Assembly (NCBI GenBank): GCA_023101885.1
Contig: JALPQD010000005.1
Span: forward strand, 6,440,584 to 6,504,583
DNA length: 64,000 nucleotides
Reading direction: 5' to 3'
From: Typhlomys cinereus
Taxonomy: Eukaryota; Chordata; Mammalia; Rodentia; Platacanthomyidae
In this document: positions 36,401 through 41,641 of the stretch, piece by piece
Layout of the letters: each line of letters begins with the position of its first letter
Position numbering within the stretch: position 1 is the stretch's first letter
Translations under genes and position numbers: made by a program
Notes under the pieces: generated by a model
What the model saw: the letters and a program-made list of their open reading frames with translations, nothing else
The model's database searches: none
What the model was told of the DNA's origin: nothing

Positions 36401-39400
36401 CCTTTGTTTTAAGACTGTTGCCTGCATTTCATAGCCAGCCGTGCTTATGCAGTTAAAGTTCAAAGTTTAAAATTCCTATGCATGCTTTCCTTCCCTATGT
36501 TGAGATGAAATGCTGTAATTTACTCTGATATAGATGTACTTTACCCATATTTGTCTTGGATGACTACATTTTACTCAGTTTTTCTTGTACAGTACATAAA
36601 CCAACCATTTTCTGACCAAATTCCTGCATTTCCTATGTACTGACCTATATTTTATTTTTTTTTTGTTTCCCCAATTCCTTATTTTTTTCTTCTGCATTGC
36701 TGTTTCCCTTCCCCATTTCATCCTTTTCCCTGTGTGTTCACCTCCCCTTTCCTTGTCTCCTCCCAAATGTCCATCCCCTCCCCTGTCTTCCCTGTCTTGT
36801 CCTTGTCCTCATTCCCTGTCTCCATTCCCTATGTTCATGCTTCTGTGCTTGAACAAATGTTCCTCGGACCAACTTGCCCCAATTAACCGCCTTGAACCAT
36901 GATCCATGACCACCTCACCATTCTGCGGGAACCACCCTTCGTTATGGATGATCTGTTCATCTCCGCTCTTCCTCGACTCTTCTCTCTTCTTGTCTTACGC
37001 TGCTTGCTCTTCTCTCCTTCTAAAGATGGTTACGCCCCAAAGTCTGTTTACCCTCTTCGGTATGTTATTGTTAGCACTATACTTTTATTATTGATTTCAT
37101 TTTTGTTTCACCTTAATTCTTATTTGTAGCTAGCACTTTGGCTTAAAGTTGAATAGTAAATCTTTTGCTATTTTTCTTTGCTATTTAAAACTCTCCATAG
37201 ACACAAAGTTTGTTTTAATGCATGCTGGTTTATTTTGCATGGTTTTTAATTTAATATCATTCACATAGCTTTGAGGGTTTATCGAAAATTATTCTTTTCT
37301 AAATTCACTGTTCAAAATCTTGATCTTCTTTACTCATTTGTGAGAATGATGAGATCGAGTGTGTGATCATGTTGCTGTCTGAGTGTTTCATTGATATGTC
37401 AGAAAGATAATCCGAAACTGACTACACAGCAAATTAATTCCATTTTGGATTACCTCTCTGTGACTCCAAAAAAGGTGTTTATGGAGATGTGCAGCGCGTG
37501 AAGATTTTGTACAATAAGAAGGACAGTGCTCTGATACAGATGGCCGATGGAAACCAGTCACAGCTTGGTAAGATGAAAATGCATGTTCTTCACATTTGTA
37601 ATTCTGAGTTCAAATGCAGTAGTGTGTGTCTGCGGTAGAGATTACGTCCTGTAATTCAGTAAGAAATCATTTATAATTTTTAATGCCCAGGGCACAAAAT
37701 TTTACTTCAGTTTTTATATCTTGATTATACCTGATGAGTTTGTGACTTTGCTCTTTTCCTACCATTTCTTAAGCTCAGTCTTATGGGGAAACTGATGACT
37801 TTCAGACAGGATTTCTATTCCAGCTGCTTCCTATGTTTGTTGAATTCCAAATAATATAGTATTTCACTCTTTCTGAAGTTACTTGTGTTTGCTGAACTTG
37901 GTAATCAAGCCTTGGGAAAATGTCTTTTACAGACAGCAAGTTTTTACAAAGTTAAAGAAAAAAAATAAAGTAGTTAATCCTTTGAGACCTTAAAGTGTAA
38001 TTTAGTTACACATATGATCATTTTTTGTTTCACTTAACTCTGGACTAAAACTGAAATGATCAGAATGCGAGTGCCTATATACATGACTAAGTTCTTAGTT
38101 TATAATTGTATTCATCGAGATTCAAGAATATTACCTTAACTTTGATTAGGCTCACATTTTTAACTTTTGAAATTTACTGTTTTTGATGTATACAGACTAA
38201 TGTATTTTCGATAATCTCTGTCTGAAATGCTGAGTTTAATGCTCAGCTTCAGTGAGGCACAAAGCTTCATGTCTGACTCTAGCTGCGAACCTATCTTAAG
38301 TCACCCAGAGTGCTTGTCACTGCAGAGGTGTTTCATGTACTGACTGCAGTTCATTCTGTGGAGGGCGTCATCACCATTGGTGGTTTGACTCTCTTCTGCT
38401 TGGAGTATGTGTTGCAGTTCTGGAGATGGAACCTATGAGCTTGCGTGGGCTAAGTTAGCCTCTTCCGCTAAGTGTACATGTTAATAGCTTTTGATAGTAC
38501 ATCGAAAAAGAAAAGCGTTGTGAACATTTTGTTTTTTTCCCCATTACTGTTTGAGGTATGCATAGAGTAGCTTCATTGAAATAATAGCACATTATTGAGG
38601 TGAATTATCTTGGGCTTCAACTAATTCTGAATAGCTTTTCTCGTTTTTGTAAAGACTGTTTTAAGCAAGTAACATTTTAATCTTTACCTTACTCCATCAT
38701 TGTACTTGGCTGCCATAACAGTGTACTCTACTGGAAGGTTTAAACAACGAAAATTTGTTTTCTCAAGTTTTGGATGCTAGTGCTAGACTAAGGTACTAGT
38801 CATTTGAATATCAATGAAAACTATCTTATGGGTTACTAGACAGCCACTTTCACCTTTCCGCTATTCATATTTCCACCAGTTTAATTAATTATTAATTTAA
38901 GGGTATTAGTTTTTCCTGATGAAAGCAATTTGCTGAGGGAGGACGGAGGGAGGGGGGTTTGCACTCGTTTGGCTCACAGCTTAAGAGTTTCACCTTGAAG
39001 GCGGGAAATCACGGAAACAGGAGTTTCCCAGAGGCAAGTTGAGAGCACTGAATGCTTTGTGCTTGGGCGGCAGTGTTCTTTCAGCTCAGTGCAGGCCGCA
39101 GCCCGTGGAGCGCGGGGCCGCCCCAGTGAGGCCCGCGTCCCACCAGTTGGCTGGCATGCGCAGGTGCTTGAGTACCTCGAGGAGGAGCCACGGGAGGTTT
39201 GCTCAGGTTCCCACAGTGCTGTGGGCAGAGGCAGCTCTTCTGTCTTTGGGTGTCTTAGAGTCTGAAGGAGAAAATAACAGATAATTGGATTTTAAAGGGA
39301 TAAAGAAAAGGCCTTTCAGGGAAAGTGATTTTGTAGAATGATTAGACTAGAAAGATTAGAGAGAAATTAATGGAATAGAAAAATTGACCTGAAAAGAACA

Positions 39401-40645
39401 CGTGTAAAGCATGAGTGTGTCAGCTGTGTTCTGTTTAGCCAGAGGACATGTAGTGCCAAGACAACAGTGCTGGGTAGAAGTGCCACATGACTCGGGTGGC
39501 ATCTCGCTGCTGTACTCATACCACTAGCACCGTGCTGGTGTTACATCAGCATTGAGCGGCATTTCTGCAGAGGCTAGGAAGGTCTCACACTGGGGATGGA
39601 TGAACTGTGTTGAAGAATGAGCTTTGGAAAGTAGAAGGAAACATGAATTTGAGAGATAATTTAGAACAGCCCCGTATCTTCCAGGATTCAGTTAGGATGT
39701 GAGCAACAGAAGAGAAAGTGTTAGAAATAACTGCTATGTTTCTTTCTTCGATATTTAAAAGTATGATTTGTCCTCAGAATTGTTAAGAAGGATGAGTAAT
39801 GAAGATTTTTTCTTGTTCTGTGAAAGTGGCATTTTGCTGTAATGCCTTATCTAGTAGAAGTAAAAGTGGAATTTCAATCTTATGAAAGACTTGGTTTTTA
39901 AATATTAGAAAATTCAGATTTTTAAACTGTTTTACAATTAAAAGATTTTCACATTGAAGTGTGATTTTTTTAATGGACTTTTTTTTTCTTTTCATAGCCA
40001 TGAATCATCTTAATGGACAGAAAATGTATGGAAAAATTATTCGTGTTACTCTCTCCAAACATCAGACGGTGCAGCTACCTCGAGAGGGACTGGATGACCA
40101 GGGCCTGACTAAGGATTTTGGTAATTCCCCATTGCACCGCTTCAAAAAGCCTGGATCCAAAAATTTCCAAAACATTTTCCCTCCATCTGCCACCCTCCAC
40201 CTGTCTAATATCCCGTAAGTATTCAAACTAGCCAAGTAGAAATAAACCTTTTGGGTAATGAAGGTAAAATGTATTACTTACTGATCTTTCCCTTACTCTC
40301 CTAGTCCTTCAGTCGCAGAAGAGGATCTCCGGACACTCTTCGCTAACACTGGGGGCACTGTGAAAGCCTTTAAGTTTTTTCAGTAAGCAGTCTCCCTTGT
40401 TTGTTTGAAGTAGTTTTTAGTCTTTTTAAGTTTTTTTTTTAATTTCATATAGGCAAAATTCGAGTATTTAAACCCCTTTTATGAAGTGTCTAATTTCATA
40501 ATTTTGTTTCAGAAGAGATCACAAAATGGCTCTTCTTCAGATGGCAACAGTGGAAGAAGCTATCCAGGCCTTGATTGACCTTCATAACTACAACCTTGGC
40601 GAGAACCATCATCTGAGAGTGTCTTTCTCGAAGTCAACGATCTAA
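1746..40645 (+). CDS. PTBP2: PTBP2, exons 3-14 (5'-partial gene)
   Basis: Polypyrimidine tract binding protein 2 is a nuclear RNA-binding protein that binds CU-rich pre-mRNA through four RRMs and mostly represses alternative exons, especially in developing neurons. The coding sequence joins 1746-1821, 7294-7466, 8177-8320, 13845-14009, 14111-14221, 20602-20797, 35455-35609, 37026-37059, 37475-37567, 39998-40214, 40305-40382 and 40513-40645. All junctions have GT/AG and the phase is continuous, giving 524 residues plus stop; adding about 13 residues from exons 1-2 gives 537. RRM1 is near residues 59-133, RRM2 178-254, RRM3 343-417 and RRM4 460-535. PTBP2 rather than PTBP1 or PTBP3 is shown by residues such as GEVTETEV in RRM1, the ten-alanine linker with MPGVSAGG, and the C-terminus [11 protein letters not shown]. 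The promoter and start codon are outside the window. Confidence 0.98.
1850..1990 (-). mobile_element. B1-like SINE fragment (degraded)
   Basis: Reverse-oriented 7SL-derived pattern: GAGAAGGGGTCTCATACATTG, then later an ATTGTAGGCCGTGCCACCA block that corresponds to the B1 5' region. Divergence is high, so the call rests on order and spacing of the blocks. Confidence 0.5.
2430..2565 (-). mobile_element. B1/Alu-like SINE fragment
   Basis: The blocks GGCCTTGAATTCCTGGGC, AAGTGG...CTGGTCCTCCTG and GACTGGGATT are in the order of a reverse-complement 7SL-derived SINE (B1 or old monomer). It is preceded by a CT-rich stretch at about 2453-2473. Confidence 0.6.
3778..4002 (+). mobile_element. B2-superfamily-like SINE with (CA)n tail
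   Basis: Best preserved copy of the SINE family seen across the window. The head GGCTGGAGAGATGGCTCAGG is tRNA-derived (A box), GAGTTTGAATCCCAGG resembles a B box, and the body ends in GGTCCTCCACAGG before about 20 CA dinucleotides at 3962-4002. The body is not the standard mouse B2 body. A dipodoid-type subfamily is possible but unproven. Confidence 0.85.
4311..4385. repeat. GA-rich polypurine tract
   Basis: Continuous purine stretch of GA and GGGA units inside a possible SINE remnant that starts with TATTTTACTTGTTTCTGAGA. The polypurine run causes Arg/Glu-repeat false ORFs. It could form triplex structure, but no function is shown. Confidence 0.8.
4957..5002. repeat. (TG)n microsatellite
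   Basis: About 22 uninterrupted TG units. Produces valine/cysteine repeat false ORFs. Confidence 0.95.
5590..5818 (-). mobile_element. B2-superfamily-like SINE
   Basis: Reverse-oriented copy of the family seen at 3778. The head end reads CCATCTCTCCAGCC and is duplicated in tandem at 5791-5816, which suggests replication slippage or a second truncated insertion at the same point. The body includes TGCTCTACCTCC and TTGCTTTACTCTGA. Confidence 0.78.
6325..6350. repeat. Short perfect inverted repeat
   Basis: Two 12-base arms, ATTTGGCAATTT and its exact reverse complement, separated by two bases. It lies about 0.95 kb upstream of exon 4 in a region that may be an old L1 remnant. Confidence 0.85.
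7294..7466 (+). CDS. PTBP2: PTBP2 exon 4 (RRM1 first half)
   Basis: The 173-nt exon lies between GTCTTTCAG and CAG|GTACGC. It completes a split Ala codon, encodes the basic [15 protein letters not shown] segment and then enters RRM1 with the RNP2 strand VLHIRKLP and the helix [18 protein letters not shown]. It ends with MLKGKNQ just before the RNP1-like strand. GEVTETEV distinguishes PTBP2 from PTBP1 in this helix. Residues are about 39-96 of the full protein. Confidence 0.97.
7467..8176 (+). other. PTBP2: PTBP2 intron 4
   Basis: A 710-base AT-rich intron that splits RRM1 just before the RNP1-like strand. No repeats or extra exon were recognised. Confidence 0.9.
8177..8320 (+). CDS. PTBP2: PTBP2 exon 5 (RRM1 second half)
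   Basis: The 144-nt, 48-codon exon starts in phase 0 after GTTTTTAG and ends at CCAA|GTGAGT. It encodes [18 protein letters not shown] and the last RRM1 strand [13 protein letters not shown], then the start of the RRM1-RRM2 linker. Because it is a multiple of three, skipping would keep frame but destroy RRM1. Confidence 0.97.
8570..8735. other. GC-rich segment of unknown origin
   Basis: A block with several CpGs (for example CATCGGGGACGAACAG and GGGCCGAGCTGG) sits 250 bases downstream of exon 5, inside otherwise AT-rich intron. It could be an old SINE or LTR piece or a conserved intronic element. I could not match it to a family. Confidence 0.4.
9290..9700 (-). mobile_element. Old L1 3'-end remnant
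   Basis: The blocks GAAATATGTATGTTTTGTGAG, CCTCTGGAAACCACCTTCTG and TGTATTTGTCTTTCTGAATT are in the order of the reverse complement of ancient mammalian L1 (L1M-type) 3' sequence. No intact coding sequence remains. Confidence 0.6.
11220..11345 (+). mobile_element. B1-like SINE fragment
   Basis: The blocks GGTCACACACCTGTGATTCC, TTGCAGGAGGATCATAG and GAGACTAGTCAGGGCTGCAC follow the plus-strand B1 layout (RNA pol III A and B boxes, then the body). Heavily mutated. Confidence 0.6.
12215..12500 (-). mobile_element. Rodent L1 3' UTR fragment
   Basis: A pyrimidine-rich stretch with CTTATTCCCTTCCACTCTTC and AACTAGTCCTCCCTACTTCC resembles the reverse complement of the purine-rich 3' UTR of older rodent L1 families. 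Boundaries are approximate. Confidence 0.5.
13770..13844. other. CpG-rich patch before exon 6
   Basis: Short G+C-rich stretch with many CpGs (GGTGGCGACGCCGCGCGACA and onward) continuous with the GC-rich start of exon 6. It is atypical for this AT-rich intron. The 3' end contains the pyrimidine tract GCCTTCTCTTTCCAG of the acceptor. Confidence 0.65.
13845..14009 (+). CDS. PTBP2: PTBP2 exon 6 (linker, RRM2 start)
   Basis: The 165-nt, 55-codon exon lies between TTTCCAG and CCAA|GTAAGT. It encodes [19 protein letters not shown], then the RRM2 RNP2 strand [19 protein letters not shown]. The reading SGTAVSES differs by one residue from the mammalian form I remember (SGTTVSES). Its third codon positions are unusually CpG-rich at the 5' end compared with other exons. 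Confidence 0.97.
14010..14110 (+). other. PTBP2: PTBP2 intron 6
   Basis: A very short intron of 101 bases with GTAAGT donor and ATTTTCACAG acceptor, which splits RRM2 after its first helix. Confidence 0.95.
14111..14221 (+). CDS. PTBP2: PTBP2 exon 7 (RRM2 middle)
   Basis: The 111-nt, 37-codon exon encodes [19 protein letters not shown] and then [18 protein letters not shown], including the RNP1-like strand of RRM2. The donor is CTA|GTAAGT. Both ends are in phase 0. Confidence 0.97.
15388..15535 (-). mobile_element. B2-superfamily-like SINE fragment
   Basis: The minus strand begins GGGGCTTGAGATGACTCAGC, a mutated form of the tRNA-derived SINE head, and continues into a body ending near GAGAGAGAGTGCACAGGTG. 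Confidence 0.6.
19935..20062 (+). mobile_element. MIR element (ancient SINE)
   Basis: The order TTTCTAGATTAAGAAATTGA, GATCCAGAGAATCAAATAAT and later CTAAACTCGTCG follows the MIR core (fraction of ‘gaggaaactgaggctcagag...’). Position and order fit; sequence is diverged as expected of an ancient mammalian repeat. Confidence 0.6.
20526..20552 (+). promoter_or_regulatory. CU/U tract upstream of exon 8
   Basis: CTCTCTCTCT followed by a run of about 17 T lies about 50-75 bases upstream of the exon 8 acceptor. CU repeats followed by U runs are typical PTB-family binding sites, and the tract may also serve U2AF. Binding is inferred. Confidence 0.5.
20602..20797 (+). CDS. PTBP2: PTBP2 exon 8 (RRM2 end, linker)
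   Basis: The 196-nt exon lies between CTTTCACAG and TTAG|GTAGGA. It encodes [20 protein letters not shown], which closes RRM2, then the linker with [20 protein letters not shown] and [15 protein letters not shown]. It ends on the first base of a split codon, so the next residue depends on which exon 9 acceptor is used: Gly or Ala. Confidence 0.97.
21546..21600. repeat. (TG)n microsatellite
   Basis: About 27 TG units with one TCTG interruption. Confidence 0.95.
22468..22690 (+). mobile_element. B2/B3-like SINE
   Basis: The head GTTGGGTTTGGTGGGAGGTAA is mutated, but GACCTGAGTTTGGATCC (B box region) and GCCAGCCAGCGAGCTCCAGG (typical of the B3/B2 body) are clear. It runs directly into the CA-rich minisatellite. 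Confidence 0.65.
22704..22850. repeat. 33-bp minisatellite and CA-rich tail
   Basis: Three units starting CACAT(A/G)TGCTCCA at 22704, 22737 and 22770 give an exact 33-bp period. A (CA)n run at 22817-22850 follows. It probably expanded from the tail of the SINE just upstream. The minus strand gives cysteine-rich false ORFs. Confidence 0.88.
23338..23526 (-). mobile_element. B2-superfamily-like SINE
   Basis: Reverse-oriented copy related to 3778: GGAAGCCCAAGGGTGACTTT at its tail side, TTTTATTTTGCTCTGGCATT in the body, and GCTTAACCAGCCCC at the degraded head. Confidence 0.7.
24250..24400. mobile_element. MER5A-like hAT-Charlie MITE
   Basis: AGTGTTTCTCAAACTTGATG, then ATTGAAATCACC and a middle GTGGCCCCAAGGCATCATG block follow the layout of MER5/MER20-type nonautonomous hAT elements. 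One end is weak, so boundaries are approximate. Confidence 0.45.
24865..25010 (-). mobile_element. B1-like SINE fragment
   Basis: TCTTGCTCTATGGTCTGGTC, ACTTCAAACTCAGGG and TGCCTCAGTCTCCTGCATGC are in the order of a reverse-complement B1, with a T-rich/GTTTT expansion in the middle. Confidence 0.6.
26440..27185 (-). mobile_element. Old L1 ORF2 remnant
   Basis: The blocks ATTTCATTGTGATATTTTGAT, AAAATCTTTTGCAGAGACG, TTTGTGTGAGGAATGAGAT and GTTACCATAGCTCTGCACTA match the order of the reverse complement of L1 ORF2 C-terminal and downstream sequence. No open ORF2 frame survives. Confidence 0.6.
27373..27401. repeat. (TG)n microsatellite
   Basis: About 14 uninterrupted TG units. Confidence 0.93.
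27814..27852. repeat. (TG)n microsatellite
   Basis: Roughly 19 TG units with a single TATG interruption. Confidence 0.93.
28326..28490 (+). mobile_element. B1-like SINE
   Basis: CCAGGTATGGTGACTACATG, CTGTAATCCCAACACTGAAG, GAGGCAGGAGGATTGTGATT and GAAGCCAGCCTGGGTGCAAA are the canonical blocks of a plus-strand B1 (7SL-derived). An A-rich tail with (AAAC)n follows. Confidence 0.85.
29740..29835 (+). mobile_element. ID-like SINE fragment
   Basis: GATTGGGGTCTAGCCTGTGC, GAGGCCCTAGGTGCCATCCC and TGGCAC are the ID/BC1 core order (tRNA-Ala-derived) with a truncated head. Confidence 0.55.
30992..31095. repeat. CT-rich pyrimidine tract
   Basis: About 100 nearly continuous pyrimidines starting with a T run, with TTCTCATTCTTTCCTCCTTC and CATTCTCCTCCTCTTCCCC. 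It contains many UCUU/CUCU-type cores that PTB proteins can bind, and it directly precedes a minus-strand B1. Confidence 0.75.
31100..31200 (-). mobile_element. B1-like SINE
   Basis: AATGTAGCTCAGGCTGAGCT, AAGATGACCTAGACTGATTC and CCCAGGTGCTGGGGTTACAA are in reverse-complement B1 order. The pyrimidine tract in front is probably its elongated poly-T tail. Confidence 0.75.
31235..31312 (+). mobile_element. ID-like SINE
   Basis: GTTGGAGATGTGACTCAGTG carries the tRNA A box of the ID family. TACAGTGTACAGCATGCAG and CTAGCACCTACAG complete the core. Mutated relative to active ID elements. Confidence 0.7.
31690..31905 (+). mobile_element. Old LINE 3'-end remnant (probable)
   Basis: GCTCCCTATACATCTAAAAT and TACTCAAAATAAAATGTTAA resemble the 3' end of ancient L1 elements including the polyadenylation motif. 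The preceding CpG-bearing 31720-31860 block is unclassified. Confidence 0.4.
32808..32945 (-). mobile_element. SINE-like fragment (B2-like)
   Basis: A T12 run followed by TGTGTAATTATGTGTGGGTT and ending in GAGCTCAGTTCCCAGCATTA suggests a poly-A tail and internal B-box region of a reverse-oriented SINE. The head is lost or unrecognisable. Confidence 0.4.
35455..35469 (+). promoter_or_regulatory. PTBP2: Tandem 3' splice sites of exon 9
   Basis: The AGs at 35453-35454 and 35468-35469 are 15 bases apart and both preserve frame, adding or omitting five residues. The extra bases themselves (GGGCTTCCTGTTGCAG region) supply a pyrimidine stretch for the downstream acceptor. PTBP2 isoforms differing by five residues here are known from mammals as I recall. 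The relative use in this species cannot be seen. Confidence 0.8.
35455..35609 (+). CDS. PTBP2: PTBP2 exon 9 (Ala-rich linker, RRM3 start)
   Basis: The exon has two in-frame acceptors. After TTTTAAAATTAG it starts at 35455 and adds GLPVA. After CCTGTTGCAG it starts at 35470 and reads [13 protein letters not shown] directly. Then come ten alanines encoded by mixed GCN codons, [12 protein letters not shown] and the RRM3 RNP2 strand [12 protein letters not shown]. It ends in phase 0 at GAG|GTTAGT, a donor with a non-consensus A-to-T change at +3. Human records that I recall have GRVGMPG, so Val to Ala would be local. Confidence 0.96.
35610..37025 (+). other. PTBP2: PTBP2 intron 9 (regulatory intron)
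   Basis: A 1.4-kb intron free of SINE, L1 or microsatellite insertions, in contrast to most of the locus. It is T-rich and changes to CU-rich in its last 370 bases. Sequence around PTBP2 exon 10 is known to be extremely conserved among mammals. The absence of repeats here fits with strong purifying selection. Confidence 0.85.
36655..37021 (+). promoter_or_regulatory. PTBP2: CU-rich PTB-binding region upstream of exon 10
   Basis: A long pyrimidine-dominated tract from about 36655 to 36840 with TTTTTTTCTTCTGC, CCCTGTCTTCCCTGTCTTG and many CUUCC blocks, and a second cluster at 36961-37021 with CGACTCTTCTCTCTTCTTG and GCTCTTCTCTCCTTCTAAAG abutting the exon. UCUU, CUCUCU and UUCUCU are PTB recognition cores. 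Established work shows that PTBP1 represses exon 10 through flanking intronic sites in non-neural cells. Exact contact positions in this species are inferred. Confidence 0.8.
37026..37059 (+). CDS. PTBP2: PTBP2 exon 10, 34-nt cassette exon
   Basis: The exon is exactly 34 nt between CTTCTAAAG and TTCG|GTATGT. It encodes [11 protein letters not shown] plus the first base of a Gly codon, which is the first helix of RRM3. Not being a multiple of three, it is a frame switch: inclusion joins to exon 11 as FGVYGDVQ, whereas skipping gives a stop 27 bases into exon 11. This is the known PTBP1-repressed exon whose inclusion rises in neurons and allows PTBP2 protein to accumulate. Confidence 0.97.
37060..37474 (+). 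other. PTBP2: PTBP2 intron 10
   Basis: A 415-base repeat-free intron with donor GTATGT. The acceptor region reads TACCTCTCTGTGACTCC followed by AAAAAAG, so the last eight bases before the exon are purines. A CUCUCU motif sits about 20 bases upstream of exon 11. This is a weak acceptor with an embedded PTB-type core, plausible as part of exon 10-11 control. Confidence 0.88.
37475..37567 (+). CDS. PTBP2: PTBP2 exon 11 (RRM3 middle)
   Basis: The 93-nt exon encodes [20 protein letters not shown] then [10 protein letters not shown], the central strands of RRM3. It ends at CTTG|GTAAGA with a split Ala codon. In the frame reached when exon 10 is skipped, TGA occurs at 37499-37501, with three further exon junctions downstream, so that transcript should be a nonsense-mediated decay target. 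Confidence 0.97.
37568..39997 (+). other. PTBP2: PTBP2 intron 11
   Basis: A 2.4-kb intron. At 38695-38800, TGCCATAACAGTGTACTCTA and TTTAAACAACGAAAATTTG resemble an old reverse-oriented LTR. At 38935-39265 a GC-rich, CpG-bearing block of unknown class lies in the intron. The rest is AT-rich without recognised features. Confidence 0.85.
38935..39265. other. GC-rich block, possibly LTR-derived
   Basis: Starts with GAGGACGGAGGGAGGGGGG and contains TTGGCTCACAGCTTAAGAG, a phrase common in rodent LTR/MaLR-type repeats, then CpG-dense GTGGAGCGCGGGGCCGCCCC. Open reading frames through it lack similarity that I recognise. Confidence 0.4.
39998..40214 (+). CDS. PTBP2: PTBP2 exon 12 (RRM3 end, linker, RRM4 start)
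   Basis: The 217-nt exon lies between TTTTCATAG and ATCCC|GTAAGT. It encodes [20 protein letters not shown] closing RRM3, the rigid inter-RRM linker with [18 protein letters not shown] and [17 protein letters not shown], and the RRM4 RNP2 strand [10 protein letters not shown]. In this family RRM3 and RRM4 pack against each other and can loop RNA. Confidence 0.97.
40215..40304 (+). other. PTBP2: PTBP2 intron 12
   Basis: A 90-base minimal intron, GTAAGT donor and CTTACTCTCCTAG acceptor. Confidence 0.95.
40305..40382 (+). CDS. PTBP2: PTBP2 exon 13 (RRM4)
   Basis: The 78-nt exon encodes [20 protein letters not shown] and AFKFF, and ends with CA of a Gln codon before GTAAGC. Helix 1 and strand 2 of RRM4. 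Confidence 0.97.
40383..40512 (+). other. PTBP2: PTBP2 intron 13
   Basis: A 130-base T-rich intron ending in a CAGAAG tandem acceptor. Confidence 0.95.
40511..40515 (+). promoter_or_regulatory. PTBP2: NAGNAG tandem acceptor of exon 14
   Basis: CAGAAG allows exon 14 to begin at 40513 or 40516. The first gives FFQRDHK and the second FFQDHK, a one-residue indel in RRM4. This matches the one-residue length difference recorded among mammalian PTBP2 isoforms, as I recall. The CAG is normally the stronger choice. Confidence 0.85.
40513..40645 (+). CDS. PTBP2: PTBP2 exon 14, terminal coding part
   Basis: Encodes [20 protein letters not shown] then [20 protein letters not shown] and STI before TAA at 40643-40645. 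It includes the RNP1-like strand of RRM4 (KMALLQM). [11 protein letters not shown] is diagnostic for PTBP2; the VSFSKSTI terminus is shared across the family. Confidence 0.97.
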
Positions 40646-40713
40646 GAAGGGAAGGTGCAACTTGTGGGGAGCCACGTCGCGCGCTGTCATCACCGTTGAC
40701 TGTTCAGAAAAGT

Positions 40714-40721
40714 GGGGACCA
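40714..40721 (+). promoter_or_regulatory. Possible offset miR-133 site
   Basis: GGGGACCA is complementary to nucleotides 3-10 of miR-133, an offset seed. miR-133 is known to repress nPTB through two 3' UTR sites in muscle; this may be the weaker one. Confidence 0.45.
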
Positions 40722-40897
40722 GAGTTTGATTTTCTTCATGCTGTTATCATTCCTTGTTATTAAATGAAATGGCGTGTGTGAAGGCAGAGTTACTAACTGC
40801 TGTATTCATTTGTTCTATAGGGAAGCCATTTTTATGTCTGTTTAAAATTTCAGTTTAATTTTGCTTTTTTTTTTTTTTTTCAACTTAGTTGACATAC

Positions 40898-40905
40898 GTG
40901 CCTTA
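40898..40905 (+). promoter_or_regulatory. miR-124 seed match (8mer)
   Basis: GTGCCTTA complements the miR-124 seed with the terminal A. miR-124 is established as a repressor of the paralog PTBP1 in neurons. Function in PTBP2 is inferred only. Confidence 0.55.
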
Positions 40906-41112
40906 AAAAGGAAAACTAGTGTTGCTGTTGTGCATTTACTAGAAAAAAGGAATTGGTTGTCTAGGGCACATCGTTATGTGGGAATTAAAATATGTTTAGG
41001 CAGGGGTGTGTAAAAAGGTTAAGTTTTTGTTTCTCCTGCTTGGAACTTATTTTGAATTATTGGCTTATCACATTTCTTTCTTTTAATCAAATATGATACT
41101 TGATATTGAGAG

Positions 41113-41118
41113 AATAAA
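41113..41118 (+). promoter_or_regulatory. Candidate polyadenylation signal
   Basis: AATAAA, followed by a T-rich stretch within 20 bases. Proximal candidate. Confidence 0.45.
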
Positions 41119-41626
41119 GCAGCATTTTTAGTTTTTACTACCTTAGGCTTTATTGCTTTTGAAAAAAATTGGCCTTTTGTATCACAATTCTGGTCTAGAT
41201 TCAGTTATGAATATAGGCATTAGTTAAAATTAACAAGATATGCAGAGTATTAATTTCTTAAGACAACAAGTGATTTCTGTAAGTTTGAGCCCTATGTGGA
41301 AAGCATTGTGGAATCTTAACCTTTTCGTACACACTCTTGTGGGACGTGTCATATAAATGTCAGCACTAAGTAATGTCTTGTTTGTGGCTGAATATTTTTC
41401 GTAGATGTTTTTGAAGTTGACATGACTTATGTGCATTTAAATATATATTGCCATCCTTAGTTTGTAATTAAGATTTGGAAAATGGTTGTGGATTTCTGAG
41501 CATGTGCAGACTGGTCTAGCTAGTTCAGGAACTGGTGCATGTATTTTTCAAAGACAAAGAAAGTGTACTGCGAAAATTTGCAGGAAGATTAATTTTGTGG
41601 CAGTTTCCTAAAACTGACAACCAGGT

Positions 41627-41635
41627 GGGACCAAA
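41627..41635 (+). promoter_or_regulatory. miR-133 seed match (8mer)
   Basis: GGGACCAAA contains the full complement of the miR-133 seed, GGACCAA, plus A. This fits the published miR-133 control of nPTB during muscle differentiation. Confidence 0.7.
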
Positions 41636-41641
41636 GTTTAT

